NCBI GenBank assembly: GCA_021736645.1
Contig: JAIPFM010000033.1
Span: 1-35,531 of the forward strand
Source of the DNA: Phycisphaerae bacterium
GTDB lineage: Bacteria; Planctomycetota; Phycisphaerae; Sedimentisphaerales; Anaerobacaceae
Direction of reading: 5' to 3'
DNA: 35,531 nt
The translations under genes and the position numbers were made by a program. Under the pieces are notes generated by a model, which made no database searches, had not been told where the DNA came from, and saw nothing but the letters and a program-made list of their open reading frames with translations. Of this stretch, positions 16,258-24,481 are shown piece by piece (position 1 is the first letter of the stretch; every line of letters begins with the position of its first letter).

Positions 16258-17628
16258 ATGGACGTTGAAATACTCGCGCGTTTGCAGTTTGCCTTTACCA
16301 TTGCCTTTCACTACATCTATCCGCCTTTGAGTATCGGCTTGGGCGTGGTCCTTGTGGTCATGGAGGCCATGTACCTCAGGACCGGAAATCCCCTGTACGA
16401 GCAAATGGCCAGGTTCTGGGTGCGGGTCTTTGCCCTGACCTTTTCCATTGGGGTGGCCACGGGTATTGTCATGGAGTTCGAGTTTGGCACCAACTGGGCC
16501 TCGTATTCCAGGTATGTGGGGGACGTGTTTGGCAGTGCGTTGGCAGCAGAGGGGGTGTTCGCCTTCTTTCTGGAGTCCGGTTTTCTGGCGGTCCTGGTGT
16601 TTGGCTGGGACAGGGTAAAGCCGCGGACTCATTTCTTCGCCACCTGCATGGTGGCGCTCGGCGCGATGTTCAGTGCGGTCTGGATTGTGGTGGCCAATTC
16701 CTGGCAGCAGACCCCGGCCGGCTATCACCTGGTGGGTGAAGGGGCCAGTATGCGGGCCGAGATCACGGATTTCTGGGCCGTGGTGTTTAACCCCTCGTCT
16801 GTCGAACGACTGCTGCATGTCTTGTCCGGGGCCTGGCTGTCCGGGGCCTTTCTGGTGATCAGTGTCAGCGCCTACTATCTGCTGAAAAAAAGGCATCTGG
16901 AGTTTGCCAGGCATTCGTTCAGGATTGCTCTGGTTGTGGCTTGTGTGGCTTCATGCTTTCAATTGCTGACTGGACATCACAGCGCAGTCGGTGTCAGCAA
17001 AAATCAACCTGCCAAACTGGCTGCCATGGAGGCGGTATTCAACGATCAGACCCATGCACCGCTGTATCTTTTCGGTTGGGTCAATGAAGAGCACCAGCGT
17101 GTGAATCTGGGTGTGGCTGTGCCATCCATGTTGAGTCTTCTGATCAGCGGCGATCCCAACCAGCATGTCACAGGGCTCAACTCATTTCCCGAGGATGAAC
17201 GACCGCCCGTCAACATGGTGTTCCAGGCCTACCACCTCATGGTCATGATTGGCTTTGGACTGATCGGGCTCAGTCTGCTCGGCGTCTTTTTCTGGTGGCG
17301 GGGGACGCTGTTCAGAAAGACGTGGCTGCTGATCCTGTTTGTTGCGTCCGTGCTCGGTCCTCAGATTGCCAATCAGGTGGGATGGATCACGGCAGAGGTC
17401 GGCAGGCAACCCTGGATCGTATACGGCCTGCTCAAGACTTCGGATGGCTTGTCCAAGGCCGTAAGTGCCGGACAGGTGGGTTTCTCGCTCATCCTATTCA
17501 CGATCATCTATCTTTTTCTGTTCGTGCTGTTTTTGTACCTTTTGAATGAAAAAATCAAGCATGGGCCGGAGGATTCTGAGTCCATGGGGACGGAGTTTGA
17601 ACACACAAAATCTGTGTTCAAGCGTTGA
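16258..17628 (+). CDS. cydA: Cytochrome bd ubiquinol oxidase subunit I
   Basis: 456 residues, multi-span membrane protein. Heme ligands line up: His18 ([13 protein letters not shown]), His187 ([11 protein letters not shown]) and Met328 ([11 protein letters not shown]). Lys253 and Glu258 in [10 protein letters not shown], the quinol-site residues of the Q loop, are present; the Q loop is of the short type, as the total length is well below E. coli CydA. The Arg next to the Met ligand in E. coli is His here. With CydB it oxidises quinol and reduces O2 to water at high affinity in the cytoplasmic membrane (known), consistent with a microaerobic or facultative life. cydB follows after 84 bases. 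Confidence 0.97.
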   Translation: MDVEILARLQFAFTIAFHYIYPPLSIGLGVVLVVMEAMYLRTGNPLYEQMARFWVRVFALTFSIGVATGIVMEFEFGTNWASYSRYVGDVFGSALAAEGVFAFFLESGFLAVLVFGWDRVKPRTHFFATCMVALGAMFSAVWIVVANSWQQTPAGYHLVGEGASMRAEITDFWAVVFNPSSVERLLHVLSGAWLSGAFLVISVSAYYLLKKRHLEFARHSFRIALVVACVASCFQLLTGHHSAVGVSKNQPAKLAAMEAVFNDQTHAPLYLFGWVNEEHQRVNLGVAVPSMLSLLISGDPNQHVTGLNSFPEDERPPVNMVFQAYHLMVMIGFGLIGLSLLGVFFWWRGTLFRKTWLLILFVASVLGPQIANQVGWITAEVGRQPWIVYGLLKTSDGLSKAVSAGQVGFSLILFTIIYLFLFVLFLYLLNEKIKHGPEDSESMGTEFEHTKSVFKR

Positions 17629-17712
17629 CAGTCGACAGTGTTGCGTGTCAGGTTTTCAGTGCTGAGTCGTTGAAGGTATGCCAATAACGGTGATCCCAGA
17701 AATGGAGTGATC

Positions 17713-18741
17713 ATGGAATTGAGTTTTGATCTGAACACCCTCTGGTTTTTTCTGGTGGGCATCCTGTTGACCGGGTATGCCATCCTGGACGGGTTTGATC
17801 TGGGTATTGGCATGCTGCACCTGATGGTGAAGGGTGATACTGAACGCCGTATCATGATCAATGCGATCGGGCCCGTGTGGGATGGCAATGAAGTGTGGCT
17901 GGTGACTGGCGGCGGCGCGTTGTTCGCGGCGTTTCCCGACGTGTATGCCACCGTATTTTCCGGCTTCTATACGGCCTTTATGCTGCTGTTGTTTACGTTG
18001 ATATTTCGGGCAGTGGCCATTGAATTTCGAAGCAAGCGCCCCATGGCCTGGTGGCGGAGCATGTGGGACCGGGCCTTTAGCCTGTCGAGTTTCCTGATTG
18101 CCTTTCTCATGGGCGTGTCTCTGGGCAATATCGTGTCCGGCGTGCCTTTGGGACCGGACAAGGAATTTGCGGGAACGACTTTGGGATTGATCACACCCTA
18201 TACAGTGATGGTGGGTCTTACGACCGTGGCGCTTTTCATGATGCACGGCGCGATCTATGGCGTGATGAAGACAGAAGGGCAACTCCATGATCGGCTCAGA
18301 AACTGGGTCAATCGGACGATTATCTTCTTTGTGATCTGTTATGCCACCACGACCATGGCCACCCTGATTTATCATACGCACATGATCAGCCATTTCAAGC
18401 AGGCACCGTGGTTGTTTCTGGTGGCTGTGATGAATATGCTGGCTGTGGCAAATATCCCTCGTGAAATCACCCGGGGCAGGGACTTTCAGGCCTTTTTATC
18501 GTCGTGTGCGGCGATTGCAGCCATGCTGTTTTTGTTTGGCATGGGGGTGTTCCCCAATGTCGTGATTTCCAATCCCAGTCCCGAGTATTCCCTGACCATC
18601 TATAATGCGGCCAGTTCGGCCAAGACCTTGAAAATCATGGCGACCATTGCAGCTATAGGCATTCCCTTTGTCCTGGCCTATACGCTGTGCATCTACTGGA
18701 TATTTAGGGGTAAGGTCAAACTTGATGCCATGAGCTATTGA
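17713..18741 (+). CDS. cydB: Cytochrome bd ubiquinol oxidase subunit II
   Basis: 342 residues from ATG 17713, which has GGAG five bases upstream. The N-terminus WFFLVGILLTGYAILDGFDLGIGML is the diagnostic CydB segment, followed by GPVWDGNEVWLVTGGGALFAAFP; eight or nine membrane segments are apparent along the chain. It partners CydA in the bd oxidase (known). No cydX-like micro-gene is visible: only 18 bases separate it from the convergent Nudix gene, and no cydC/cydD assembly transporter genes are in the window. Confidence 0.97.
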   Translation: MELSFDLNTLWFFLVGILLTGYAILDGFDLGIGMLHLMVKGDTERRIMINAIGPVWDGNEVWLVTGGGALFAAFPDVYATVFSGFYTAFMLLLFTLIFRAVAIEFRSKRPMAWWRSMWDRAFSLSSFLIAFLMGVSLGNIVSGVPLGPDKEFAGTTLGLITPYTVMVGLTTVALFMMHGAIYGVMKTEGQLHDRLRNWVNRTIIFFVICYATTTMATLIYHTHMISHFKQAPWLFLVAVMNMLAVANIPREITRGRDFQAFLSSCAAIAAMLFLFGMGVFPNVVISNPSPEYSLTIYNAASSAKTLKIMATIAAIGIPFVLAYTLCIYWIFRGKVKLDAMSY

Positions 18742-18759
18742 AATCATGAATGATCCGGG

Positions 18760-19290
18760 TTAGGGACATGGACTGGGGCGATTGTCCAAATAGCGCGCCA
18801 CGATCTGACGAATGGAGTCAAATCCAAACAGGGTGAGATCCATGTTCTCTGGCGCCACCCAAAGAGAGTGCTGCACGTCATCAGCCGCTTGTATTCTTTC
18901 CGGATGCTCGACAGTGCAGGCAAATGCCAGGTCTGTGGTTTGGTAGGTGATGCCTTTATAGTGATAAAGGAGGTTCGAAGCTGAGCCCAGGTATTTCAGG
19001 TCTTGAATCGCCACACCGAGTTCCTCCTGGGCCTCTCGAATCATGGCCTGTTCTGCGGTTTCACCGGGATCTACAAAACCGCCTGGAAGATCCCATGCGC
19101 CTTGCTTCGGATCATGGGCACGGATTGTGACCAGGATCTCGCCTTGAGGGTTGAGAATGAGTGCGCACACGGCAGTACCAGGATTGAAATACAGTTCCAG
19201 ATCGCAGGCCGGGCACTGAACATGTTTGGCAGTGTGGAGCAGACCGCGGGTGCCGCAGGCCGGGCAATAGGTGAGTTGGGGATTAAGCAT
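18760..19290 (-). CDS. Nudix hydrolase with N-terminal zinc ribbon
   Basis: 176 residues. A four-cysteine zinc ribbon occupies the first 30 residues (Cys9, Cys12, Cys26, Cys29), then a Nudix domain with an intact box starting GGFVDPGETAEQA and ending REAQEELGV. This architecture is that of NudC/YfaO-like hydrolases which cleave NDP-X compounds, including NADH or sugar nucleotides (known); the substrate is not predictable. Its ATG lies inside the end of mtaB (ATGCTTAA, 8-base overlap), so it is translated from the same message. Contrast with the degenerate box of the Nudix protein at 7182-7880. Confidence 0.9.
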   Translation of the reverse strand: MLNPQLTYCPACGTRGLLHTAKHVQCPACDLELYFNPGTAVCALILNPQGEILVTIRAHDPKQGAWDLPGGFVDPGETAEQAMIREAQEELGVAIQDLKYLGSASNLLYHYKGITYQTTDLAFACTVEHPERIQAADDVQHSLWVAPENMDLTLFGFDSIRQIVARYLDNRPSPCP

Positions 19291-20674
19291 GGGATTCCAA
19301 TTCTTGGCACGGTGTGATCAGCCCATGGGCGTGATGGGGTTTGAGTCTGACTGTCACCAGATCGTTTTTCTTGTATTTATTTTCAGGCTGAGGCAAGACC
19401 ACCTTGAAGTAACGTTCGCTGAGACCACTACACTGGAATGGCTGAACTTCTTCAATCAGGACTGTGGTCGGTTCATTGAGAAACCGTTGCCTGTACTGCT
19501 CAGCCAGTTCGATATCCAGTTGCCGCAGTCGATCCGATCGTTCCCGTATCACAGGACCCGGTATTGGGTGGGGCATTTTCGCGGCAGCAGTGCCTTTGCG
19601 TGCTGAAAAGGCAAATACATGCATCTTGGAAAAGCCCGTCTGTGTGGCCAGATCCACGGTGTCCTGAAATTCCCGATCTGTTTCGCCAGGGAAGCCCGCA
19701 ATAATGTCGGTGGTCAGGGCAGGGCGGTCGAGCTTGTCTTTTACGGCCTCCACGACCTGTTCAAAGTCAGATCTGGAATACTGTCTGCCCATGCGCTTGA
19801 GGACCGTGTCCGATCCGGACTGGAGCGACAAGTGAATGTGAGGCATTATGTTACGATGTGAGGCCAGCACTTGTATCAGGTCCGGTGTGAGATCTCCCGG
19901 TTCCAGGGAACTGAGGCGGATGCGAGGCAGGTCCTTGACCTGAGCGAGCCGGTCCAGGAGCCGGGCCAGGCCGGGATTTGTCTGGTTGGGCCATTTGGCT
20001 CTGCGCACCGTTGTCTGGCCATAGGCCCCCAAAAAGACGCCTGTGACCACGATTTCCTTGTGTCCGTTCTCCACCAGGGCCTGAGCCTCGTCTACAATCT
20101 CCTGCACAGGTCGGCTGATCAGGTTTGGGCGCGTCTGGGGGATGATACAGTAGGCGCATCGCCCGTCGCACCCATCCTGAACCTTGAGAAAGGCCCGGGT
20201 GTGTCCTTGAAAACGTGTCAGTGGGGGGAGACTTTTACAAGTTTTACAGCCAGGGTTGATTTTTTTCGGAGATTCTGTTTTAATGACGGTGCTCTGCATG
20301 GATAGGGTGTCATCAGAGTGCTGGGTGGAGGTTGCACTGCCAAGTCGGTGCGTCAATTCAGCGGCAAGGTCCTGACGGTCTTGGACAAAATGGACATTCT
20401 CGCCGATTTCTGTCAGTCCGGGATCTTGTGTTACAGGTAAACACCCGCAGACTATGATGGTACACTGCGGCCATAGGCGTTGAATTTTACGGACAAAATG
20501 TCTGCTTTTGGCAGAGGCCGTGGACGTCACACCGCATGTATTAACAATGGCCAGATCAGGATTTTCCTGTGAATCAGCCTGGCTAAGGCCATGTTGCTGT
20601 AAAAATTGCCTAATTTGCTGGCTTTCGTATTGATTGACTTTGCAGCCAAGGGTACTTATGGAAAATGTTTTCAT
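19283..20674 (-). CDS. mtaB: tRNA (N6-threonylcarbamoyladenosine37-C2)-methylthiotransferase
   Basis: 463 residues with the three methylthiotransferase domains. N-terminal UPF0004 domain: TLGCKVNQYES (Cys11), VNTCGVT (Cys47) and IIVCGCLP (Cys76/78) bind the auxiliary Fe-S cluster. Radical SAM domain: VQDGCDGRCAYCIIP with Cys169, Cys173 and Cys176. A TRAM-like C-terminal region ends the protein. CKVNQYES and the overall pattern fit MtaB rather than MiaB or RimO. It converts t6A37 to ms2t6A37 in tRNA (known). A linker of about 45 residues (110-155) between the first two domains is rich in polar residues and holds an additional CKTC pair. It is divergent from the pil-like operon, with 86 bases between starts. 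Confidence 0.94.
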   Translation of the reverse strand: MKTFSISTLGCKVNQYESQQIRQFLQQHGLSQADSQENPDLAIVNTCGVTSTASAKSRHFVRKIQRLWPQCTIIVCGCLPVTQDPGLTEIGENVHFVQDRQDLAAELTHRLGSATSTQHSDDTLSMQSTVIKTESPKKINPGCKTCKSLPPLTRFQGHTRAFLKVQDGCDGRCAYCIIPQTRPNLISRPVQEIVDEAQALVENGHKEIVVTGVFLGAYGQTTVRRAKWPNQTNPGLARLLDRLAQVKDLPRIRLSSLEPGDLTPDLIQVLASHRNIMPHIHLSLQSGSDTVLKRMGRQYSRSDFEQVVEAVKDKLDRPALTTDIIAGFPGETDREFQDTVDLATQTGFSKMHVFAFSARKGTAAAKMPHPIPGPVIRERSDRLRQLDIELAEQYRQRFLNEPTTVLIEEVQPFQCSGLSERYFKVVLPQPENKYKKNDLVTVRLKPHHAHGLITPCQELESHA

Positions 20675-20760
20675 AATGTGCTATAATCTTATACTTGTTG
20701 AGCCTGATTGACAAGGCTGGTAGACATTAGTCCGTTCATTATGGCGGGAGGTTACTATAA

Positions 20761-22977
20761 ATGGCATCAATATCTGATGCGGTTTGGGCCATTGACCTTG
20801 GAAATAGTTCATTAAAGGCCATGAAACTGGCACTGGTGGGGGACACCCCGCAAGTGGTGGCGTTTGACACGATTCAGCATGCTAAAGTCCTTTCTGGTAA
20901 AGGCGTTAGCGAACTGGAACGGCAGGAACTGATTGCCATGAGTATGCGTCAGTTCGTTCAACGCAACGAGGTTGGGTACGACGATGTCATTGTGTCCGTG
21001 CCCAGTCAAAACAGTTTTGCGCGCTTTGTGAATTTGCCTCCGGTTGACCCCAAAAAAATCCCGGAAATTGTGGGTTTTGAAGCGGCTCAGCAGATTCCGT
21101 TTGACATGAGTGAGGTCCAGTGGGACTGGCAACTCATGACTGACGAGGATGCAACTGAAAAACGCGTGGGCCTTTTTGCCATAAAAAATGAAATTGTCAA
21201 TGCTGAACTGGAGCATTTTGAGCATGAGGATTTGTCTGTCACTCATGTGCAGATGTCGCCCATGGCATTGTACAACTATATCCTCTACGATCGACCTGAT
21301 CTTCTTAAATCGGACAATCGACCCGTGGTGGTGCTCAACATTGGCGCTCAAAGCACGGACCTGGTGGTCTGTACACCCTCGGGCGTGTGGCAGCGGTGTA
21401 TCATGCTGGGCGGCAATGCCTTTACCAAGGCCATTGCCGATGCCTTTAAAATCCCATTTGAAAAGGCTGAAAAGCTCAAACGCACGGCCCCTGTGAGCAA
21501 ATATGCACGTCAGATCTTCCAGGCCATGCGTCCTGTGTTTACAGATCTGGCCAGTGAAGTTCAGAAGTCCCTCGGCTTTTACAGCAGTGCAAATCCCAAT
21601 TCCCAATATGCTCGCATTATCGCCATGGGCGGCGGGACTCAGCTTCGAGGATTGCTGAAGTATCTGCAGCAGTCCCTTCAGATCCCTGTGGAACGGCCGG
21701 ACATGTTTAAACGCCTGTCATTGATGCAGGGTGTGTCCGCCGCAAAATTCCATGACAGTGTGGCCGGTTTTGGCGTGGTCTACGGTCTGGCGCTGCAGGT
21801 GCTTGGATTTGGCCGTATTCAAAGCAATCTACTGCCCAAGAGTATTGCAAGATCCCAGGCCTGGGCCATGAAGATTCGCATGTTTATGGTGGCCGCGTGT
21901 TTCCTGCTGCTGGTGTCTCTGATGGGGCTGGGCCGCGTGGTTGTGAATAACATGGCCTATGCCAGCAAGGCGGATGTGCGTCAGCGAATCACTGCCACAA
22001 TAAGCCAGGCCGATTCTGCGCAGGACAACCTGGCTTCAGAAGAGGGCAAGGGCACGCAGAATATCGAGGAAATGAAGAAGATTATTGCCTTGTTCAAGTA
22101 CCGCGATACGATCCCCTGGGTTCAGCAGACCATTCTGGAAGCCATGCCCAATGCCAGGAATAATCCCGCTCAGAAGGCCCTTTATGAGTCATTTGAGGTG
22201 GGTGATGCGGAGGCTGTGATGCAGACACCCAGACGGGATCGAAAGCAGTTGTTCGTGACCCGTATGCAGGTGTCTTATGCGGAGGATCTGGCGATTGCCA
22301 GTCTGGACATGATCAATCTGGGCCAGGGCCCTGCCAGCACAGAGGCCGATGGCACGGGCATGCCACAGTTGAACGACCCGCGTAGTCTTTACGGACGGAG
22401 CAGCATGATGATGATGCCGACCGACCCAGGGGCTGTGGCAGAACCAGGTTTTGTGGTGGTGATTGAAGGGTACAGCCCGTATCAGGACATTGGCCAGCTC
22501 CTGGATCCTTCCGGTGTGAATGATCGGCCTGATCAATGGGGATTTGTGACGCGTCTGACGCACTTGAGCGGCAACGCTGCGCCGGATGATCCCAATGATC
22601 CGAATCTGCCCCTGGTCTTGTATAAAAAGGAAACCGACGTTCATTTTGTGTTGACCAAAGGACCTGTGAGTTCTTCAGACCAGACCATGCCGTACGGTAT
22701 AGGTGTACCGGAGAAAGAGGATGCTGACTTGATGCCGACTGGAACTGATCAGTCCGCAACTCTGGTCGATCCCTTGACCAAAGAGGTCATCAGCTCGTTC
22801 CCCATGAAGGATGATATGGGCAAGGAGATAAGAGAACGGTTGTCTGGCAAACCCCGGATGGTGATCAATGACAACTGGTTTGTGCTGAAGTTTAAATTGA
22901 AATGGAATGATGCCCCTGAAGTGGAGGGTGCCGCAGATCCTGCGAATTCATTGATGGGCGGCTACCCACCCATGTAG
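20761..22977 (+). CDS. PilM-PilN fusion, type IV pilus / type II secretion-like inner-membrane platform protein
   Basis: 738 residues. Residues 1-345 are a PilM-type actin-like ATPase: VWAIDLGNSSLKAMKL (phosphate 1), VIVSVPSQNSFARFVNLPP, VVVLNIGAQSTDLVV and AMGGGTQLRG. Directly after comes QSNLLPKS (about 354-361), the N-terminal NLLP signature of PilN that normally binds PilM from a separate chain, then a membrane span (about 374-394) and about 340 extracytoplasmic residues. The latter include LYGRSSMMMMP (543-553) and a beta-rich segment GFVVVIEGYSPYQDI. PilM-PilN links the cytoplasmic motor to the periplasmic pilus base (known). ATG follows GGGAGG at 9 bases. It heads a same-strand cluster of four large membrane proteins. 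Confidence 0.88.
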   Translation: MASISDAVWAIDLGNSSLKAMKLALVGDTPQVVAFDTIQHAKVLSGKGVSELERQELIAMSMRQFVQRNEVGYDDVIVSVPSQNSFARFVNLPPVDPKKIPEIVGFEAAQQIPFDMSEVQWDWQLMTDEDATEKRVGLFAIKNEIVNAELEHFEHEDLSVTHVQMSPMALYNYILYDRPDLLKSDNRPVVVLNIGAQSTDLVVCTPSGVWQRCIMLGGNAFTKAIADAFKIPFEKAEKLKRTAPVSKYARQIFQAMRPVFTDLASEVQKSLGFYSSANPNSQYARIIAMGGGTQLRGLLKYLQQSLQIPVERPDMFKRLSLMQGVSAAKFHDSVAGFGVVYGLALQVLGFGRIQSNLLPKSIARSQAWAMKIRMFMVAACFLLLVSLMGLGRVVVNNMAYASKADVRQRITATISQADSAQDNLASEEGKGTQNIEEMKKIIALFKYRDTIPWVQQTILEAMPNARNNPAQKALYESFEVGDAEAVMQTPRRDRKQLFVTRMQVSYAEDLAIASLDMINLGQGPASTEADGTGMPQLNDPRSLYGRSSMMMMPTDPGAVAEPGFVVVIEGYSPYQDIGQLLDPSGVNDRPDQWGFVTRLTHLSGNAAPDDPNDPNLPLVLYKKETDVHFVLTKGPVSSSDQTMPYGIGVPEKEDADLMPTGTDQSATLVDPLTKEVISSFPMKDDMGKEIRERLSGKPRMVINDNWFVLKFKLKWNDAPEVEGAADPANSLMGGYPPM

Positions 22978-23034
22978 GATTGGTTTTGTTGTTGTATGAT
23001 GGAATATCAAGTCTAGTTATCTCGGTGTAATATA

Positions 23035-24435
23035 ATGGATATTAAGAAACCTGATCTCAGTGTGATTTTAGAAAAACTTGGCTTTCTGAGGAATAATCTG
23101 GCACTGCTCGTGCCCATCGTTCTGGTGGTGGTGGCCGGGTTACTGTTCATTCCCACCACACTGTTCAGTCGTAGTCTGGATAAAAAGATACAGTCCGAGT
23201 CTGTCAGTAAAGGTGACAGACTTGACCGGCTGATGCAAAATGGCGTGGTCGCTGAGGATCAGTATTTGACTGTCAAACAGGAGCTGGAGGGTAATGCTCA
23301 AGATGCCAATGAGATGAAACGCCTCAACAAAGAGTGTGTAGAGCGGAGCCTGTTGAGTTATCGTATTTTTCCCAAACCCAAGGACATGGCGTCTCAGAAG
23401 TATGAAGATTTTGCGAACGCTTTTTGCGGGGGTATTCTTGACATGATTCGAGGGAGTAAGGGCACTGTGCCCCCGACCCCCGAAGATTTGGGGATGGATG
23501 CCGGCATGATGGGACTCGGTGCCGGAGGCAGTGGCGGCATGGGGAGAAACCTCTACGGCCGCGGGGCTGAAGGGATGATGGGACGAGGCGGCATGACGGG
23601 ACGTGACACCATGATGCGTGGAGGTGCCGGCGTGGGGGTCGGCGCCATGGAGGATTTTGCCAAACAGGCTCGAGACATTCAAGATGCGGTTTGCTCGGAC
23701 AAGGCCCTGTCCGGTGCAGTCTACATCACACCTGCGGACATTTCGGGGTATGATTTCTGGTCCACCTATGTGTACAATACAGGGCGTGATGAGGCAATCA
23801 AGACCTGTTGGATCTGGCAGCATGGCTATTGGATCGTAGAGGATGTATTTCAAACCCTGGCTCAGTGTAATCAAGGATCTGACACCGTGTTTTCTTCTCC
23901 AGTGAAGCGTTTGGTCAGTCTGAAGTATGAGCAGGACCTCAGTCTTGATATGGCAGGGGGACGCGGCATGGGCCGGGGCATGGACATGGGATATCCCATG
24001 CGTTCGATGGGGGGTGGTTTTCAGAATCAGAATATGCCTAAATTTGTCAAGACAGGGTCTCAATCGCTGGCCACACCTCCTACGGCTCGCTATACCAATG
24101 ACGAGTACAACATCATCCATTTCAATGTGTCCGTGGTGGTGGAAGCGTCCTATCAGGTCGAGTTCATGAAGGCTTTGTGCAGCGAAAAAAAGCATACGTT
24201 TACCGGATTTGATGGAGACCAGCCTGAGCAGACATTCAAGCACAATCAAATCACCATTCTGGCCATCCAGACCAAGCCTGTGGTCAGAAAGGACATGACA
24301 CATATTTTCTATCGCTATGGTGAAGATGCTGTGGTGGAGTTGAGTCTAACCTGTGAGTACCTTCTCCCCAAGGCAGGCTATGCTGACCTGGTACCAGAGG
24401 TTTTAAAAGAAAGTACAGAAGAAACGCTGCTCTAG
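23035..24435 (+). CDS. Single-span membrane protein with Gly/Met-rich region, PilO-like position
   Basis: 466 residues, no family I can name with confidence. A cytoplasmic N-terminus of about 20 residues precedes one membrane span (22-42, ALLVPIVLVVVAGLLFIP), then a charged, probably coiled stretch (45-105). Residues 153-205 are low complexity in Gly, Met and Arg, including NLYGRGAEGMMGRGG; a second such block (MAGGRGMGRGMDMGYPM) lies near 312-328. The last ~110 residues look beta-rich. Topology and position after PilM-PilN are those of PilO, the inner-membrane alignment subunit (inference). There are 57 bases to the gene before and 46 to the next ATG. The upstream ribosome-binding site is weak. 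Confidence 0.8.
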   Translation: MDIKKPDLSVILEKLGFLRNNLALLVPIVLVVVAGLLFIPTTLFSRSLDKKIQSESVSKGDRLDRLMQNGVVAEDQYLTVKQELEGNAQDANEMKRLNKECVERSLLSYRIFPKPKDMASQKYEDFANAFCGGILDMIRGSKGTVPPTPEDLGMDAGMMGLGAGGSGGMGRNLYGRGAEGMMGRGGMTGRDTMMRGGAGVGVGAMEDFAKQARDIQDAVCSDKALSGAVYITPADISGYDFWSTYVYNTGRDEAIKTCWIWQHGYWIVEDVFQTLAQCNQGSDTVFSSPVKRLVSLKYEQDLSLDMAGGRGMGRGMDMGYPMRSMGGGFQNQNMPKFVKTGSQSLATPPTARYTNDEYNIIHFNVSVVVEASYQVEFMKALCSEKKHTFTGFDGDQPEQTFKHNQITILAIQTKPVVRKDMTHIFYRYGEDAVVELSLTCEYLLPKAGYADLVPEVLKESTEETLL

Positions 24436-24481
24436 CTGTAACCGGATGTGGGCTGAATAAACACATGATTCAGGATTGAAT

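Noticed and set aside
16171..16914. Minus-strand frame of 247 codons opposite cydA
   Set aside because: Shadow of cydA; cydA heme ligands and membrane pattern are clear and the minus-strand product is unstructured and His/Gly/Pro-rich.
20710..20740. TTGACA in front of the PilM-PilN gene as a -35 box
   Set aside because: No acceptable -10 hexamer is found 16-18 bases downstream.
23140..24303. Long minus-strand open frame (387 codons) opposite the second pil-like gene
   Set aside because: It mirrors the codon pattern of the plus-strand gene, is rich in His and has no domain; the plus-strand protein has a membrane span and fits the operon.
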